DNA of 36,844 nt, taken from NCBI RefSeq assembly GCF_018260555.1, contig NZ_JAGLBB010000030.1, forward strand, positions 1 through 36,844. Reading direction: 5' to 3'. Below the pieces are notes generated by a model that did no database searches, had not been told where the DNA came from, and saw only the letters and a list, made by a program, of their open reading frames with translations. Below, in pieces: positions 29,501-35,959 of this stretch (position 1 is its first letter; every line of letters starts with the position of its first letter). The stretch is from Deinococcus sp. (GTDB lineage Bacteria > Deinococcota > Deinococci > Deinococcales > Deinococcaceae). The translations under genes and the position numbers were made by a program.

Positions 29501-29615
29501 CGCCGACACCGATGCCGGGCAGCTGAAGGACGGTAAGGTGCTCGTGCAGGGTGGGAGCTTCGTGCTGACCCCCACGCAGAGCGTCACCATCTGCTTCCGC
29601 GCGAACATCCAGTAA
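26538..29615 (+). CDS. Exported DUF11-repeat protein with a central propeller-like domain
   Basis: A 1025-aa protein. ATG 26538 lies one base after the previous stop with GGGGAGGGG upstream; an ATG four codons on is possible. The signal peptide is long (to about residue 38, A-G-S-T-A-G-A-T-G). An N-terminal lectin/jelly-roll-like region (about 40-210, D-T-C-T-P-S-S-P-W-V-Q-S-F) is followed by DUF11 repeats near 219 and 362. A roughly 230-residue domain (505-735) with repeated strands such as A-V-T-P-D-A-K-K-F-F-V-A-D-D looks like a beta-propeller of the DUF6923 type. DUF11 repeats resume near 744 and 907. Cysteines in the N-terminal region may form disulfides. The last gene of the cluster; a terminator follows. 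Probably cell-surface. Confidence 0.88.
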   Translation: MGYRMPALLNLLKRAATTVTAAAAATCALIGAGSTAGATGTTDTCTPSSPWVQSFNTNAPLADIQNHTYVSGVNTVTSYKGTYTFWNDIDHTGNYGYALYLNVADYASLPGLLYRNVINVPAGGTLNYRNYGRTHQNTPSRLRYVFTDTASGRVLQTTDGSTLTTDYTLQTVPGFVSSGSQVTLSIYTLIDGVSGDANILKLDDLKLTCTAPTLHQTDLQVFKSVLTPSRTLTSGKFYVGDTVEYALQVINQNAGGVAADGATLTDVSEPGFEALTWKCEVVSGGAQCPASTGAGFPNFSIPKFPANSELKITYSGRVTGVDAQLRNTATITAPSGVTDTNPANNTDTAYICTSSPPALPSLIITKTGNGPWTGGQAGATYTLTVRNDGPVPTSGAVTVRDLLPAGITPTTPSFSPATGWNCTTSGQTVTCTGTGVLNPGASAALTFSVNVGASASITNRASVGGGGDPDPIPDPAGCAATGGQCAVYTTTVTVPTPTPSPVCSTIYALALNEGGNSTDGVTIRVLNESNNTLGPVIATLPNYATSATLAVTPDAKKFFVADDSGRLRFYDTVQNTWFSGGVFSGVNGRLVRMTITRSGVGYAMDSDRNLWSFQTSSPYQVTALGQLTSTTLNAPNFNDNGDFFADSTGKLYMVSSATGSSTIDLWLILPSTLQAEYLGRLSNPSTGSQFNGIAASPSGIYARDNLGRLVKIDLVNVTYTPVGSSSLGSTDLASCTYPVLAPSLSAVKSVMKVAGSVGDKVQPGDTLEYRVVVRNSGTLPAGGVTFRDALPAGTAYVPDSARVNGFTTTTTGQSVTSLSGAAYPFAQPVGICSQDGAACATQVLKIDTTPAVMDNESVVAFRVTVLSPFTLDPAQVRNVARVDFTDGPSTGVPSNEVVTPVYQPAKLTVVKTVQNVTRGGAVGTAAEGNPGDILEYCITTTNVGGLNATNISFSDAVPANTGFALNGFGAGKDIRLTAVSGEVFYTAAADTDAGQLKDGKVLVQGGSFVLTPTQSVTICFRANIQ

Positions 29616-29628
29616 CCTCTCCCTCACA

Positions 29629-29658
29629 CGCGGGCCACCTCCTCATGGGTGGCCCGCG
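29629..29658 (+). terminator. Terminator of the surface-protein cluster
   Basis: CGCGGGCCACC (29629-29639) pairs perfectly over 11 bp with GGTGGCCCGCG (29648-29658) around an 8-nt loop. It lies 14 bases after the stop codon. The downstream T-run is weak (TTCGCGTT). Confidence 0.65.
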
Positions 29659-29662
29659 TTCG

Positions 29663-29707
29663 CGTTCCCTGAGCGCCGCGAAGCGTTCCCGTTCCCTGAG
29701 CGCCGCG
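29663..29707. repeat. Two-copy 18-bp direct repeat
   Basis: CGTTCCCTGAGCGCCGCG occurs at 29663-29680 and 29690-29707 (period 27), between the cluster terminator and the photolyase. It may be a small dispersed repeat or a local duplication; no function is evident. Confidence 0.6.
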
Positions 29708-29797
29708 GGTCTTTCCTGCGCCGCGCGGCGTTCATATCCCCTGAAGTTGGGGCGCGCGCCTACCGTTGCGCCCGCCACGCTGAGCGACAGTCAGGGA

Positions 29798-31333
29798 ATG
29801 CCCGGCGGAACACAACTGGTGTGGTTCAAAAAGGACCTGCGCGTGCGGGATCACGCGCCGCTGCGCGAGGCGGCCCGGCGCGGTCCGGTCCTGCCGGTGT
29901 TCATCTACGAACCCGAACAGCTGACACACGAGGAATTCGCCGGGCACCACCTGACGTACCTGAACGACTGCCTGCGCGAACTGGACGTCAGCCTGCGTGC
30001 CCTGGGCGCCCCGCTGATCGTGCGGCTCGGGGAGGCAGTGACGGTCCTCGAAGAGCTGCGCGCCGCCCATGACGTGCGGGCCGTGTGGGCGCACGAGGAA
30101 ACCGGCAACGGCGTGAGTTTCGCGCGCGACCACCGCGTGCGCGCCTGGGCGCGGGCGCGTGGACTGCCCATGAACGAACTACCGCAGAATGGCGTGATTC
30201 GCCGAATGGTGAACCGCGACGGCTGGGCCGCCACCTGGGAGGAACGCCTGAGCGCCCCGGCAGTCCCGGTCCCGGACGCCCTGACGGGCGTGAACGCCGA
30301 CCCCGGCGGCCTGCGCAGCCACACGGAACTGGGCGTGCCCGCCAGCACGAAAGTCATCCCGCGCGGCGGTGAAGCCGGGGCGCACGCCACCCTGCGCTCG
30401 TTCCTGACAGCGCGCGGCGTGAACTACATGCGCGAGATGAGCAGCCCCCTGAGCGCCGAGAACAGCTGCTCACGCCTGAGCGCGCCGCTGGCCTTAGGCA
30501 CCGTGTCGCTGCGCGAGGTCGTACAGGCCACCCGAGTGCGCCTCGCGCAGGTGCGGGCCGAGCCCGGCGCCGACCCGCGCTGGGTGCGGTCACTGCGCTC
30601 GTACGAGTCGCGGCTGCACTGGCACTGCCACTTCATGCAGCGACTCGAAAGCCAGCCGGACATGGAATTGCGCACCCTGAACCGCGCCCTGGAAGGCCTG
30701 CGCGAACACGACTGGAACCAGGACTTCTATGACCGCTGGCAACACGCGCAGACCGGCTACCCCCTGATTGACGCCTGCATGCGGATGCTGCGTGAAACCG
30801 GCTGGCTGAACTTCCGTATGCGGGCCCTACTCGTCAGTTTCGCCACGCAGCACCTGTGGCTGCACTGGCGTCAGCCCGGGCTGTTCCTGGCCCGGGAGTG
30901 GCTGGATAACGAACCCGGCATCCACTGGTCGCAGATGCAGATGCAGAGCAGCACGGTCGGCATCAACCGCGTGCGCATCTACTCCCCGACCCGGCAGGCC
31001 CGCGAGCAGGACCCGGAGGGGGTGTTCATTCGCCACTGGCTGCCGGAACTGGCGGACGTACCGGGCGATTTCATTCACGCGCCCTGGGAGTGGAGCGGCG
31101 CGGGCCGCCTGAAGTACCCGCCGCCCATCGTTCACGAGCACGAGGCCGGACGCGCCGCCCGCGCCCGCATCCAGGCCGCCCGCACCAGCCCCAATTTCGA
31201 GGCCGAAGCCCGCCGCATCTACGCGAAACACGGCAGCCGCAAGAAAGCCGAGTTGCGGGCCGAACGGAAAGCCAAGGGACTCCCGGACAGGTCCCCACCC
31301 ACGCCGCGCCCCCGCGCCGTAAAAAGGAACATC
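29798..31333 (+). CDS. Deoxyribodipyrimidine photolyase/cryptochrome family, no stop before UNG
   Basis: A light-driven flavoprotein family that repairs UV pyrimidine dimers. The first domain (about 6-170) starts L-V-W-F-K-K-D-L-R-V-R-D-H-A-P-L. The FAD-binding domain has T-G-Y-P-L-I-D-A-C-M-R-M-L-R-E-T-G-W (about 319-336), F-R-M-R-A-L-L-V-S-F-A and the end D-P-E-G-V-F-I-R-H-W-L-P-E-L. The pattern G-I-N-R-V-R-I-Y-S-P suggests a cryptochrome-like CPD photolyase, not classical PhrB. ATG 29798 matches the domain start; no well-spaced RBS is seen. The frame has no stop at its natural end. It continues through a Pro/Arg-rich tail (about 495-512) straight into UNG, and the true stop is the UNG TGA at 32111-32113, so an 771-aa fusion is possible. 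Confidence 0.85.
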
Positions 31334-32113
31334 ATGAGCGACCAGCCCGACCTCTTCGGCCACGCCCACACCCCCTCCGACCCGACCCGCTCCGAGCCGA
31401 CCCCCGCCGCCACCCCGAAAGCCATCGTGCCCGCCGGACTGCCCGAATCCTGGCAGCGCGCCCTGGAAGGCGAATTCGCCGCGCCGTACTTTCATGAACT
31501 CAAGGATTACCTGGTGCGGGAACGCCGCGAGCAGACCATCTACCCGCCGGCCGCCGACGTGTTCAACGCCCTGCGCCTGACGCCGCTGGAAGACGTGAAA
31601 GTCCTGATTCTGGGCCAGGACCCCTACCACCGCCCCGGGCAGGCGCACGGCCTGAGCTTCAGCGTGCGCCCCGGCGTACCGGTGCCGCCCAGCCTGCGCA
31701 ACATCTACCAGGAACTCGTGACGGACCTTCCCGGCTTCGCGCCGCCCCGTCACGGCTCGCTGACCACCTGGGCCGCGCAGGGTGTGCTGCTGCTGAACGC
31801 TGTGCTGACCGTCCGCGAGGGCCAACCCAACACGCACGCCGGGCAGGGCTGGGAGCACTTCACGGACGCCGTGATCCGCGCCGTGAACGATCAGCCGGGG
31901 CGGGTGGTGTTCATCCTGTGGGGCGCGTACGCCCGCAAGAAGAGGAAACTGATCACTGCGCCGCAACACGTCATCCTGGAATCCGCGCACCCCAGCCCCC
32001 TGAGCGTCGCCAACTTCCTGGGCACCCGGCCCTTCAGCCGCACGAACGCCGCGCTTCAGGAGGCCGGTCGCACCCCCATCGACTGGCAACTGCCCGCCAG
32101 TGCCGAGGAATGA
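31334..32113 (+). CDS. ung: Uracil-DNA glycosylase, family 1
   Basis: It removes uracil from DNA, starting base-excision repair. The 259-aa protein starts M-S-D-Q-P-D-L-F-G and contains the catalytic water-activating loop G-Q-D-P-Y-H (94-99, Asp96), the L-L-L-N-A-V-L-T-V segment and the H-P-S-P-L-S loop (His219). ATG 31334 has its own RBS, AAGGAA, seven bases upstream, so UNG can be made alone. The upstream photolyase reads into it in the same frame without a stop. Shifting by one base at 31319-31321 gives TAA, just before the RBS. That suggests the ancestral photolyase stop was there and was lost by a one-base indel upstream (or a sequencing error). Confidence 0.95.
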   Translation: MSDQPDLFGHAHTPSDPTRSEPTPAATPKAIVPAGLPESWQRALEGEFAAPYFHELKDYLVRERREQTIYPPAADVFNALRLTPLEDVKVLILGQDPYHRPGQAHGLSFSVRPGVPVPPSLRNIYQELVTDLPGFAPPRHGSLTTWAAQGVLLLNAVLTVREGQPNTHAGQGWEHFTDAVIRAVNDQPGRVVFILWGAYARKKRKLITAPQHVILESAHPSPLSVANFLGTRPFSRTNAALQEAGRTPIDWQLPASAEE

Positions 32114-32188
32114 CCTTGCCAGCCAGGGACCGCGCCTTTGGTTAAGGCTGTGGTGGCTGTGGCACACGCGCCTGTGCGGCCTGCCGCC

Positions 32189-32194
32189 TACCAT
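32189..32194 (+). promoter_or_regulatory. Leaderless -10 box (TACCAT)
   Basis: TACCAT ends six bases before the ATG at 32201 with no RBS between. It is identical to the box before the DUF3352 gene. Confidence 0.5.
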
Positions 32195-32200
32195 CTGCGC

Positions 32201-32620
32201 ATGACCCGCACCGCTCATCCTCCGACCACCCTGCCCCAGACGCTGGCGCGCGTGCTGCTGGGGTCGTTCATGATGTTCGCGGGAGTGGGGCACCTGACGT
32301 TCCTGCGCCGGGATTTTCAGGCCCAGGTGCCGACGTGGTTGCCGCTCGACAAGGATTTCGTGGTCCTGGCGTCCGGCGTGGTGGAGATCGGATTCGGGGC
32401 GGCGCTCCTGGCCCTGCCCCGGCAGCGGCGGACGGTGGGGTGGGTGCTGGCAGCGTTCTTCGTGGCGATCTTTCCCGGGAACGTGTCGCAGTACCTGACG
32501 CACCAGAGTGCATTCGGGCTGGACACGGATGAGAAGCGCCTGACGCGGTTGTTCTTTCAGCCGGTGCTGATCGCGCTGGCACTATGGAGTACCGGAGCGT
32601 GGCCCACACGGCGCCGCTGA
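32201..32620 (+). CDS. DoxX-like integral membrane protein
   Basis: A 139-aa protein with four predicted membrane helices (about 15-33, 50-70, 75-95, 118-134). A conserved F-A-G-V-G-H-L-T-F near the first helix and F-P-G-N-V-S-Q-Y-L after the third fit the DoxX/DoxD-like superfamily (also seen in MauE/methylamine types). The substrate or partner is unknown; DoxX proteins are often linked to oxidative-stress or quinone functions. ATG 32201 is chosen from the -10 box six bases upstream and the hydrophilic start M-T-R-T-A-H; a TTG at 32138 would add 21 residues with no support. Separate from the UNG transcript. Confidence 0.8.
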   Translation: MTRTAHPPTTLPQTLARVLLGSFMMFAGVGHLTFLRRDFQAQVPTWLPLDKDFVVLASGVVEIGFGAALLALPRQRRTVGWVLAAFFVAIFPGNVSQYLTHQSAFGLDTDEKRLTRLFFQPVLIALALWSTGAWPTRRR

Positions 32621-33091
32621 CAGAACGGCCTGGCCGTGGCCGATAGAACAGACAGGGCTGGCCGAACGAACGGCTAGGCTGAAGGCCGATTGGCGCACGG
32701 GCCAGAGCCCAGGTGCGTCCACGGCCTGTAAGGGCGAGGGACTACGCTGTCACTCGCTAGGCGCCGCTCTCTGAGTCCGCTCGGTTCACATGATTTTTGC
32801 GAAACATTTCAGTGAGTCAGTTCCAGATTTATTCCTGTGGGCGTTCACTCTGGGCACGTGGCCCAGGATGCGCGAGAACTCGGTTCTTAGCTGGAAAGCT
32901 ATGGGTTCCCTGAGTGCACGCCACTTGTACACTCTTCAAGGGCCTGAGAACTGGACAATACTGCCTCTGAAGGTGAGCCGGAGCAGTAACGACAGGGGTG
33001 TGTGTAAGACGAATGGAATCCATGTTCTTGCGTGACTGGGCATCAAAATACGGCTTTCTCGTTGCTGGTTAACCTGTATTCGACGACCCGC
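32621..33091. other. Intergenic stretch with no gene recognised
   Basis: About 470 bp with lower GC than the neighbours and no coding pattern I trust. It holds small inverted repeats (AGAAC/GTTCT near 32876-32888; GGCC repeats near 32628-32650) but no clear terminator. An 81-codon frame at 32790-33035 lacks an RBS and domain features. An unannotated small RNA or old element is possible. Confidence 0.4.
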
Positions 33092-33146
33092 TTGACATGA
33101 GAAAATGAGCGGGCGCTTTACTTTTATTACCTGCACAGGTCATACT
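33092..33146 (+). promoter_or_regulatory. Promoter region of the 142-aa basic protein
   Basis: A perfect TTGACA at 33092-33097, followed by TTTACT (33117-33122) 19 nt later. A second arrangement, TTTACT (33117-33122)-N18-CATACT (33141-33146), would place a -10 nine bases before the ATG at 33156. I cannot choose between them; either puts the promoter here. Confidence 0.45.
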
Positions 33147-33155
33147 GAGAGCACT

Positions 33156-33584
33156 ATGGCTTACAAGAAACTCAGTGAACAGGTGATGGAACTCAGCAAC
33201 CCCCAGCGGAGCGACAGCTTTGTGAAGATGTTCCAGGAAGCGGTCCGCCAGGGTCAATTTAATGGCGCGTACCTTCCCGAGCGGTTCACGTTGCCCAAAC
33301 AGTTCAGCCGCCGTGGCAGTACCGAAACGTACAACCGCGACACCCGCGAGATGCTGTTCGATGAAACCCCGGAATTCACCCAGTGGTTTGAGGGTGTTAA
33401 CCGTGAACTGGCCGCCGCGCGCAAGGGCGGCACCATCAAGCCCAGCGTGGAAGCCATCGAGTCCGGCCTGATCAACTTTGATGACATGGTTGCCGAAACG
33501 CGCCGCAAGATGCAGGCCAGCTACGAGAAAGGGCAGGCGCTCGGCAAGGGCCGCGCCAAGGCAACCAAGGGCAAGAAGAAGTAA
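33156..33584 (+). CDS. Conserved-looking basic protein, lysine-rich tail
   Basis: A 142-aa soluble protein I do not recognise. It is mostly helical in prediction (M-A-Y-K-K-L-S-E-Q-V-M-E-L...), with a middle segment D-E-T-P-E-F-T-Q-W-F-E-G-V-N and a strongly basic C-terminus (about 122-142, K-G-Q-A-L-G-K-G-R-A-K-A-T-K-G-K-K-K). The Lys tail resembles those of nucleic-acid-binding proteins, but that is inference from composition. ATG 33156 is preceded by a promoter, not by an RBS. An in-frame ATG at 33105 would add 17 residues that cross that promoter. Codon usage is that of a well-expressed gene. Confidence 0.8.
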   Translation: MAYKKLSEQVMELSNPQRSDSFVKMFQEAVRQGQFNGAYLPERFTLPKQFSRRGSTETYNRDTREMLFDETPEFTQWFEGVNRELAAARKGGTIKPSVEAIESGLINFDDMVAETRRKMQASYEKGQALGKGRAKATKGKKK

Positions 33585-33651
33585 TACAGACCCCGGTTGA
33601 ATGATAGACAACACCTTTTAAACCCGGCCTTTTTTAACTCGGCCTTGAATT

Positions 33652-33676
33652 CAGGCGGCTCCAGGTGGGCCGCCTG
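33652..33676. terminator. Stem-loop after the 142-aa gene
   Basis: CAGGCGGC (33652-33659) pairs with GCCGCCTG (33669-33676), loop 9 nt, followed by TTCCTAT. A T6 run (33630-33635) behind a weak GGTT/AACC stem just upstream may be the real terminator. Either would separate this gene from gmk. Confidence 0.45.
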
Positions 33677-33694
33677 TTCCTATACGCACGGCGG

Positions 33695-33714
33695 TTGATT
33701 CGGTGCAGTTCCGA
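33695..33714 (+). repeat. Inverted repeat flanking gmk, left copy
   Basis: TTGATTCGGTGCAGTTCCGA matches, with one mismatch, the reverse complement of 34537-34556 on the other side of gmk. The surrounding 60 bp is rich in related GATTCGG/TTCCGA pieces, resembling the small noncoding repeats known in Deinococcus genomes. Confidence 0.55.
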
Positions 33715-33799
33715 TTGGGTCCGAGCGGATTCGAGTCGGAACAACAGACGGCCCTGTGTGGTTGAGAGAGCAATCCGTACCATTCCTGGGCGGGTCGCG

Positions 33800-33805
33800 T
33801 ATCGT
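33800..33805 (+). promoter_or_regulatory. Leaderless -10 box (TATCGT)
   Basis: TATCGT ends six bases before the ATG of gmk at 33812 with no Shine-Dalgarno sequence. No convincing -35 at 17-18 nt. Confidence 0.45.
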
Positions 33806-33811
33806 GGGCGG

Positions 33812-34519
33812 ATGACGTTGCAGGACACCCCTCTTTCCGTGTCGCCCCGCCGGGGCCTTCTTCTGGTTATCACCGGCGCGTCCGGCGTGGGCAAGGGCAC
33901 GCTGCGTGAACGCTGGCTGGCCGGGCAGGACGTGTTCTACAGCACTTCGTGGACGACCCGGAAGGCCCGCCCGGGCGAGCGGGACGGCGTGGACTACGTA
34001 TTCGTCACTCCGGACGTGTTCGAGGCCAAGGCGCAGGCCGACGGGTTCCTGGAGCACGCGGCGTTCGTCGGGAACCGCTACGGCACACCCATCGAACCCA
34101 TCGAGGCGGCCCTGAGCCGTGGGCAGGACGTGATCCTGGAAATCGAGGTGGAGGGGGCCATGCAGGTCAAGGCCCGCATGGGTGAGGAGGCCATCTTGAT
34201 CTTCATCATGCCGCCCAGCCTCAGCGAACTGCGCCGCCGGCTGGAGGGTCGCGCAACCGAAACGCCGGACCGCATCGAGAAACGGCTGGCCCGCGCCCGC
34301 GAGGAGATCCGAGAGGCGCACGAGTTCCGGTACGTGATCGTGAACGACGACCTGGACCGCGCACTGAGCGAACTGCACGCCATTCAGACGGCCGAACGCG
34401 CCCGGCAACTGCCGGAAACGGACTGGGTCGAGGCGGACCGCGAGGCGCGCGTGCAGGCCGACGCGCTGCGCAGTTACACCCTGACCGACACGGACCTAAA
34501 CCGCATTGGGAACGAGTAA
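33812..34519 (+). CDS. gmk: Guanylate kinase
   Basis: It phosphorylates GMP to GDP in the cytoplasm. The 235-aa protein has the Walker A loop G-A-S-G-V-G-K-G-T (22-30), the GMP-binding segment T-T-R-K-A-R-P-G-E-R-D-G-V-D-Y, a second L-E-I-E-V-E-G-A segment and the lid R-A-R-E-E-I. It is slightly longer than the typical 200-210 aa because of a C-terminal extension (about 200-235) rich in charged residues. The ATG at 33812 sits six bases after a -10 box (leaderless). It stands alone between repeat-rich intergenic regions. Confidence 0.95.
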   Translation: MTLQDTPLSVSPRRGLLLVITGASGVGKGTLRERWLAGQDVFYSTSWTTRKARPGERDGVDYVFVTPDVFEAKAQADGFLEHAAFVGNRYGTPIEPIEAALSRGQDVILEIEVEGAMQVKARMGEEAILIFIMPPSLSELRRRLEGRATETPDRIEKRLARAREEIREAHEFRYVIVNDDLDRALSELHAIQTAERARQLPETDWVEADREARVQADALRSYTLTDTDLNRIGNE

Positions 34520-34529
34520 TCCGGATTCC

Positions 34530-34558
34530 GATTGATTCGGAACTGCGCCGAATCAATC
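34530..34558. repeat. Inverted repeat after gmk, right copy of the flanking repeat
   Basis: GATTGATTCGG (34530-34540) and CCGAATCAATC (34548-34558) form a perfect 11-bp stem around AACTGCG, ten bases after the gmk stop. It may act as a factor-assisted terminator, but no T-run follows. Bases 34537-34556 are the inverted copy of the repeat upstream of gmk. Bases 34559-34664 hold further GGAATT/GGAATCC pieces and no gene. Confidence 0.6.
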
Positions 34559-34664
34559 CAAGTGGATGCGAGTAGGAAAAACGGACGGGTTTCGCGGTAT
34601 GAAACCTCAGACGGCGCTGTTCCGACTGTGGCGGAATTTAGCGGAATCCGTATGGGATACAAGC

Positions 34665-34871
34665 AGCGGTCGTAACTGCTCAGCAGGGTAAATTGCTCAG
34701 AATCTGAATTCAGTCCTATAAATTGCTAAGAAGCTGCTTTCAAATGACTGAAATTGCCGATATGGGCGAATTGGTTCGTCCAAGGCAGATTTGCAGTAAA
34801 TATTATGCTCATACAAAACGGGAACAAGCGTTTTTTGCCGTGTTTATCGTGCTGAGCAGTTACCAGCGGTC
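34665..34871. mobile_element. 191-bp MITE with 8-bp target duplication
   Basis: The element spans 34673-34863. Its ends are perfect 14-bp inverted repeats: GTAACTGCTCAGCA (34673-34686) and its reverse complement TGCTGAGCAGTTAC (34850-34863). The 8-bp direct repeat CAGCGGTC flanks it exactly (34665-34672 and 34864-34871). The interior is AT-rich, has no ORF, and contains a TAAATTGCT-x-AGAA motif twice (about 34690 and 34718). The ends match the IS end at 60-77, so it was probably mobilised by that IS. The window therefore carries a parent-type and a non-autonomous copy. Confidence 0.85.
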
Positions 34872-34946
34872 AAGCGTTGGCGTTGGCCTGCTCCTGCTCT
34901 GACTATTGATAACGGTAGAAATTTAGGTTGCTAGACTGGCTAGGAC

Positions 34947-35459
34947 ATGGCACCGTGGCACCCCTCCAAGTACACCCGCGCCCAGCTCGAAGAACGGCGA
35001 CTCGCCGCACTGAACATGATGCAGGCCGGTGGACACACCAACCAGCAGATCGCGGATCACTTCGGCGTCTCGATCCACACCGTCTACACCTGGAAAGAGC
35101 GGCTCAAACGCCAGGGTGGCCTGGAGGCCACCCCCACGACGGGTCGGCCCGCCCGCCTGACCCCGGAGGGGCAGCAGAAGATCAGCACCCTCCTGCAGGA
35201 GGGTGCCCTGGCACACGGCTTTCCCGACGCCACCTGGACAACCGCTCGCGTCCGCGAACTGATCGGGCGGCACCTGCACGTGTGGTACCACGTCGACCAT
35301 GTTCGCAAGGTGCTCCATCGCTTGGGATTCTCGCCCCAGAAACCCGGGAAAGGGGCGCTGGAACAGAACGAGGAGGCCGTACGAACCTGGGTGCAGACCA
35401 CGCGCCCGGGTGTCGAAAAAAAAGGTCGCGCAGGGCGCCACGCTCATCTACCTCGATGA
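34947..35459 (+). CDS. IS630 transposase, N-terminal frame (ORF A)
   Basis: A 170-aa frame carrying the N-terminal helix-turn-helix region: R-R-L-A-A-L-N-M-M-Q-A-G-G-H-T-N-Q-Q-I-A-D-H-F-G-V-S then T-V-Y-T-W-K, and a second winged-helix-like part (L-T-P-E-G-Q-Q-K-I...R-V-R-E-L-I-G-R-H). It is responsible for DNA-end binding. It reads through an A8 run (35416-35423), after which the sequence is no longer transposase-like; the true continuation is ORF B. ATG 34947 is probable; no strong RBS is seen. Confidence 0.85.
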   Translation: MAPWHPSKYTRAQLEERRLAALNMMQAGGHTNQQIADHFGVSIHTVYTWKERLKRQGGLEATPTTGRPARLTPEGQQKISTLLQEGALAHGFPDATWTTARVRELIGRHLHVWYHVDHVRKVLHRLGFSPQKPGKGALEQNEEAVRTWVQTTRPGVEKKGRAGRHAHLPR

Positions 35460-35946
35460 AGTGGGCTTCAGTCTGAAGGGCGTGCTCCGACGGACATGGG
35501 CAAAACGGGGGAAGACGCCCGTGGTGCGTCTTCCGGCCAGTTGGCAGAAGCTCTCGACGATTGGGGCCATCACGTCGAACGGGCAATTTCTCCAGCGGAC
35601 CCAGACAGGAGCGGTCAAGACGGGTGATGTGCTGGCGTTTCTGAACCACCTTCTGAAGCACGTGACGGTTGAACTGGTGGTGGTGTTGGACAATGCCGCG
35701 ATTCACCGGGCGAAGGCCGTCTCGGCCTTCGTGGAGACGCAGGATCGGCTCTCACTGGTGTACCTGCCACCGTATTCACCGGAGTTCAATCCGATTGAGA
35801 AGGTCTGGGCCTACGTGAAGCGGAATATCTTGGGGAATTTCTGCGCCAGGACGACAAAGGAACTGACGACACGGCTGCGTGCGGGCTGGCAGAGGATTCG
35901 GTACATCAAGTTGCCGCAGCGCCTCATGGCGGCGACTTCAATTTAA
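35416..35946 (+). CDS. IS630 transposase, catalytic frame (ORF B)
   Basis: The catalytic DDE domain in the frame one base later than ORF A. Motifs: L-I-Y-L-D-E (Asp codon at 35455), V-V-V-L-D-N-A-A-I-H (Asp codon at 35689) and Y-S-P-E-F-N-P-I-E-K-V-W (Glu codon at 35797), giving a DD(35)E spacing typical of IS630. The protein is probably made as an A-B fusion by +1 frameshifting or transcriptional slippage on the A8 run at 35416-35423, so I begin it there. It ends at TAA 35944-35946. All catalytic residues are present, so the element may be active. Confidence 0.85.
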   Translation, partial: KKKVAQGATLIYLDEVGFSLKGVLRRTWAKRGKTPVVRLPASWQKLSTIGAITSNGQFLQRTQTGAVKTGDVLAFLNHLLKHVTVELVVVLDNAAIHRAKAVSAFVETQDRLSLVYLPPYSPEFNPIEKVWAYVKRNILGNFCARTTKELTTRLRAGWQRIRYIKLPQRLMAATSI

Positions 35947-35959
35947 ACCGTTATCAATA

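Larger units (their letters stand above)
34904..35959 (+). mobile_element. IS630-family insertion sequence
   Basis: A complete 1052-bp element (34906-35957) flanked by TA on both sides (34904-34905 and 35958-35959), the target duplication typical of IS630. Its ends are TTGATAACGGT (34906-34916) and the inverted ACCGTTATCAA (35947-35957), with weaker similarity further in (GAAATT against TAAATT). It encodes a transposase in two overlapping frames. It sits inside the decayed IS1595-like transposase to its right. The ORF B stop codon lies next to the right inverted repeat. Confidence 0.9.

Noticed and set aside
16560..29627. Very long minus-strand frames (for example 16560-18719, 20603-24121, 24245-26728, 27276-29627)
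   Set aside because: They mirror the surface genes, are rich in Gly/Val/His/Arg, and lack signal peptides, RBSs or motifs.
29663..29707. CRISPR-like direct repeats
   Set aside because: Only two copies, 18 bp long with a 9-bp gap and no cas genes; no CRISPR array is present in the window.
32790..33035. An 81-aa plus-strand frame in the intergenic gap
   Set aside because: No RBS or leaderless -10 box, no domain, and composition unlike neighbouring genes.
33080..33160. Radiation/desiccation response motif upstream of the 142-aa gene
   Set aside because: TTGACAT resembles part of the Deinococcus motif, but the required palindromic partner half (TTATGT) is absent; it is better explained as a -35 box.
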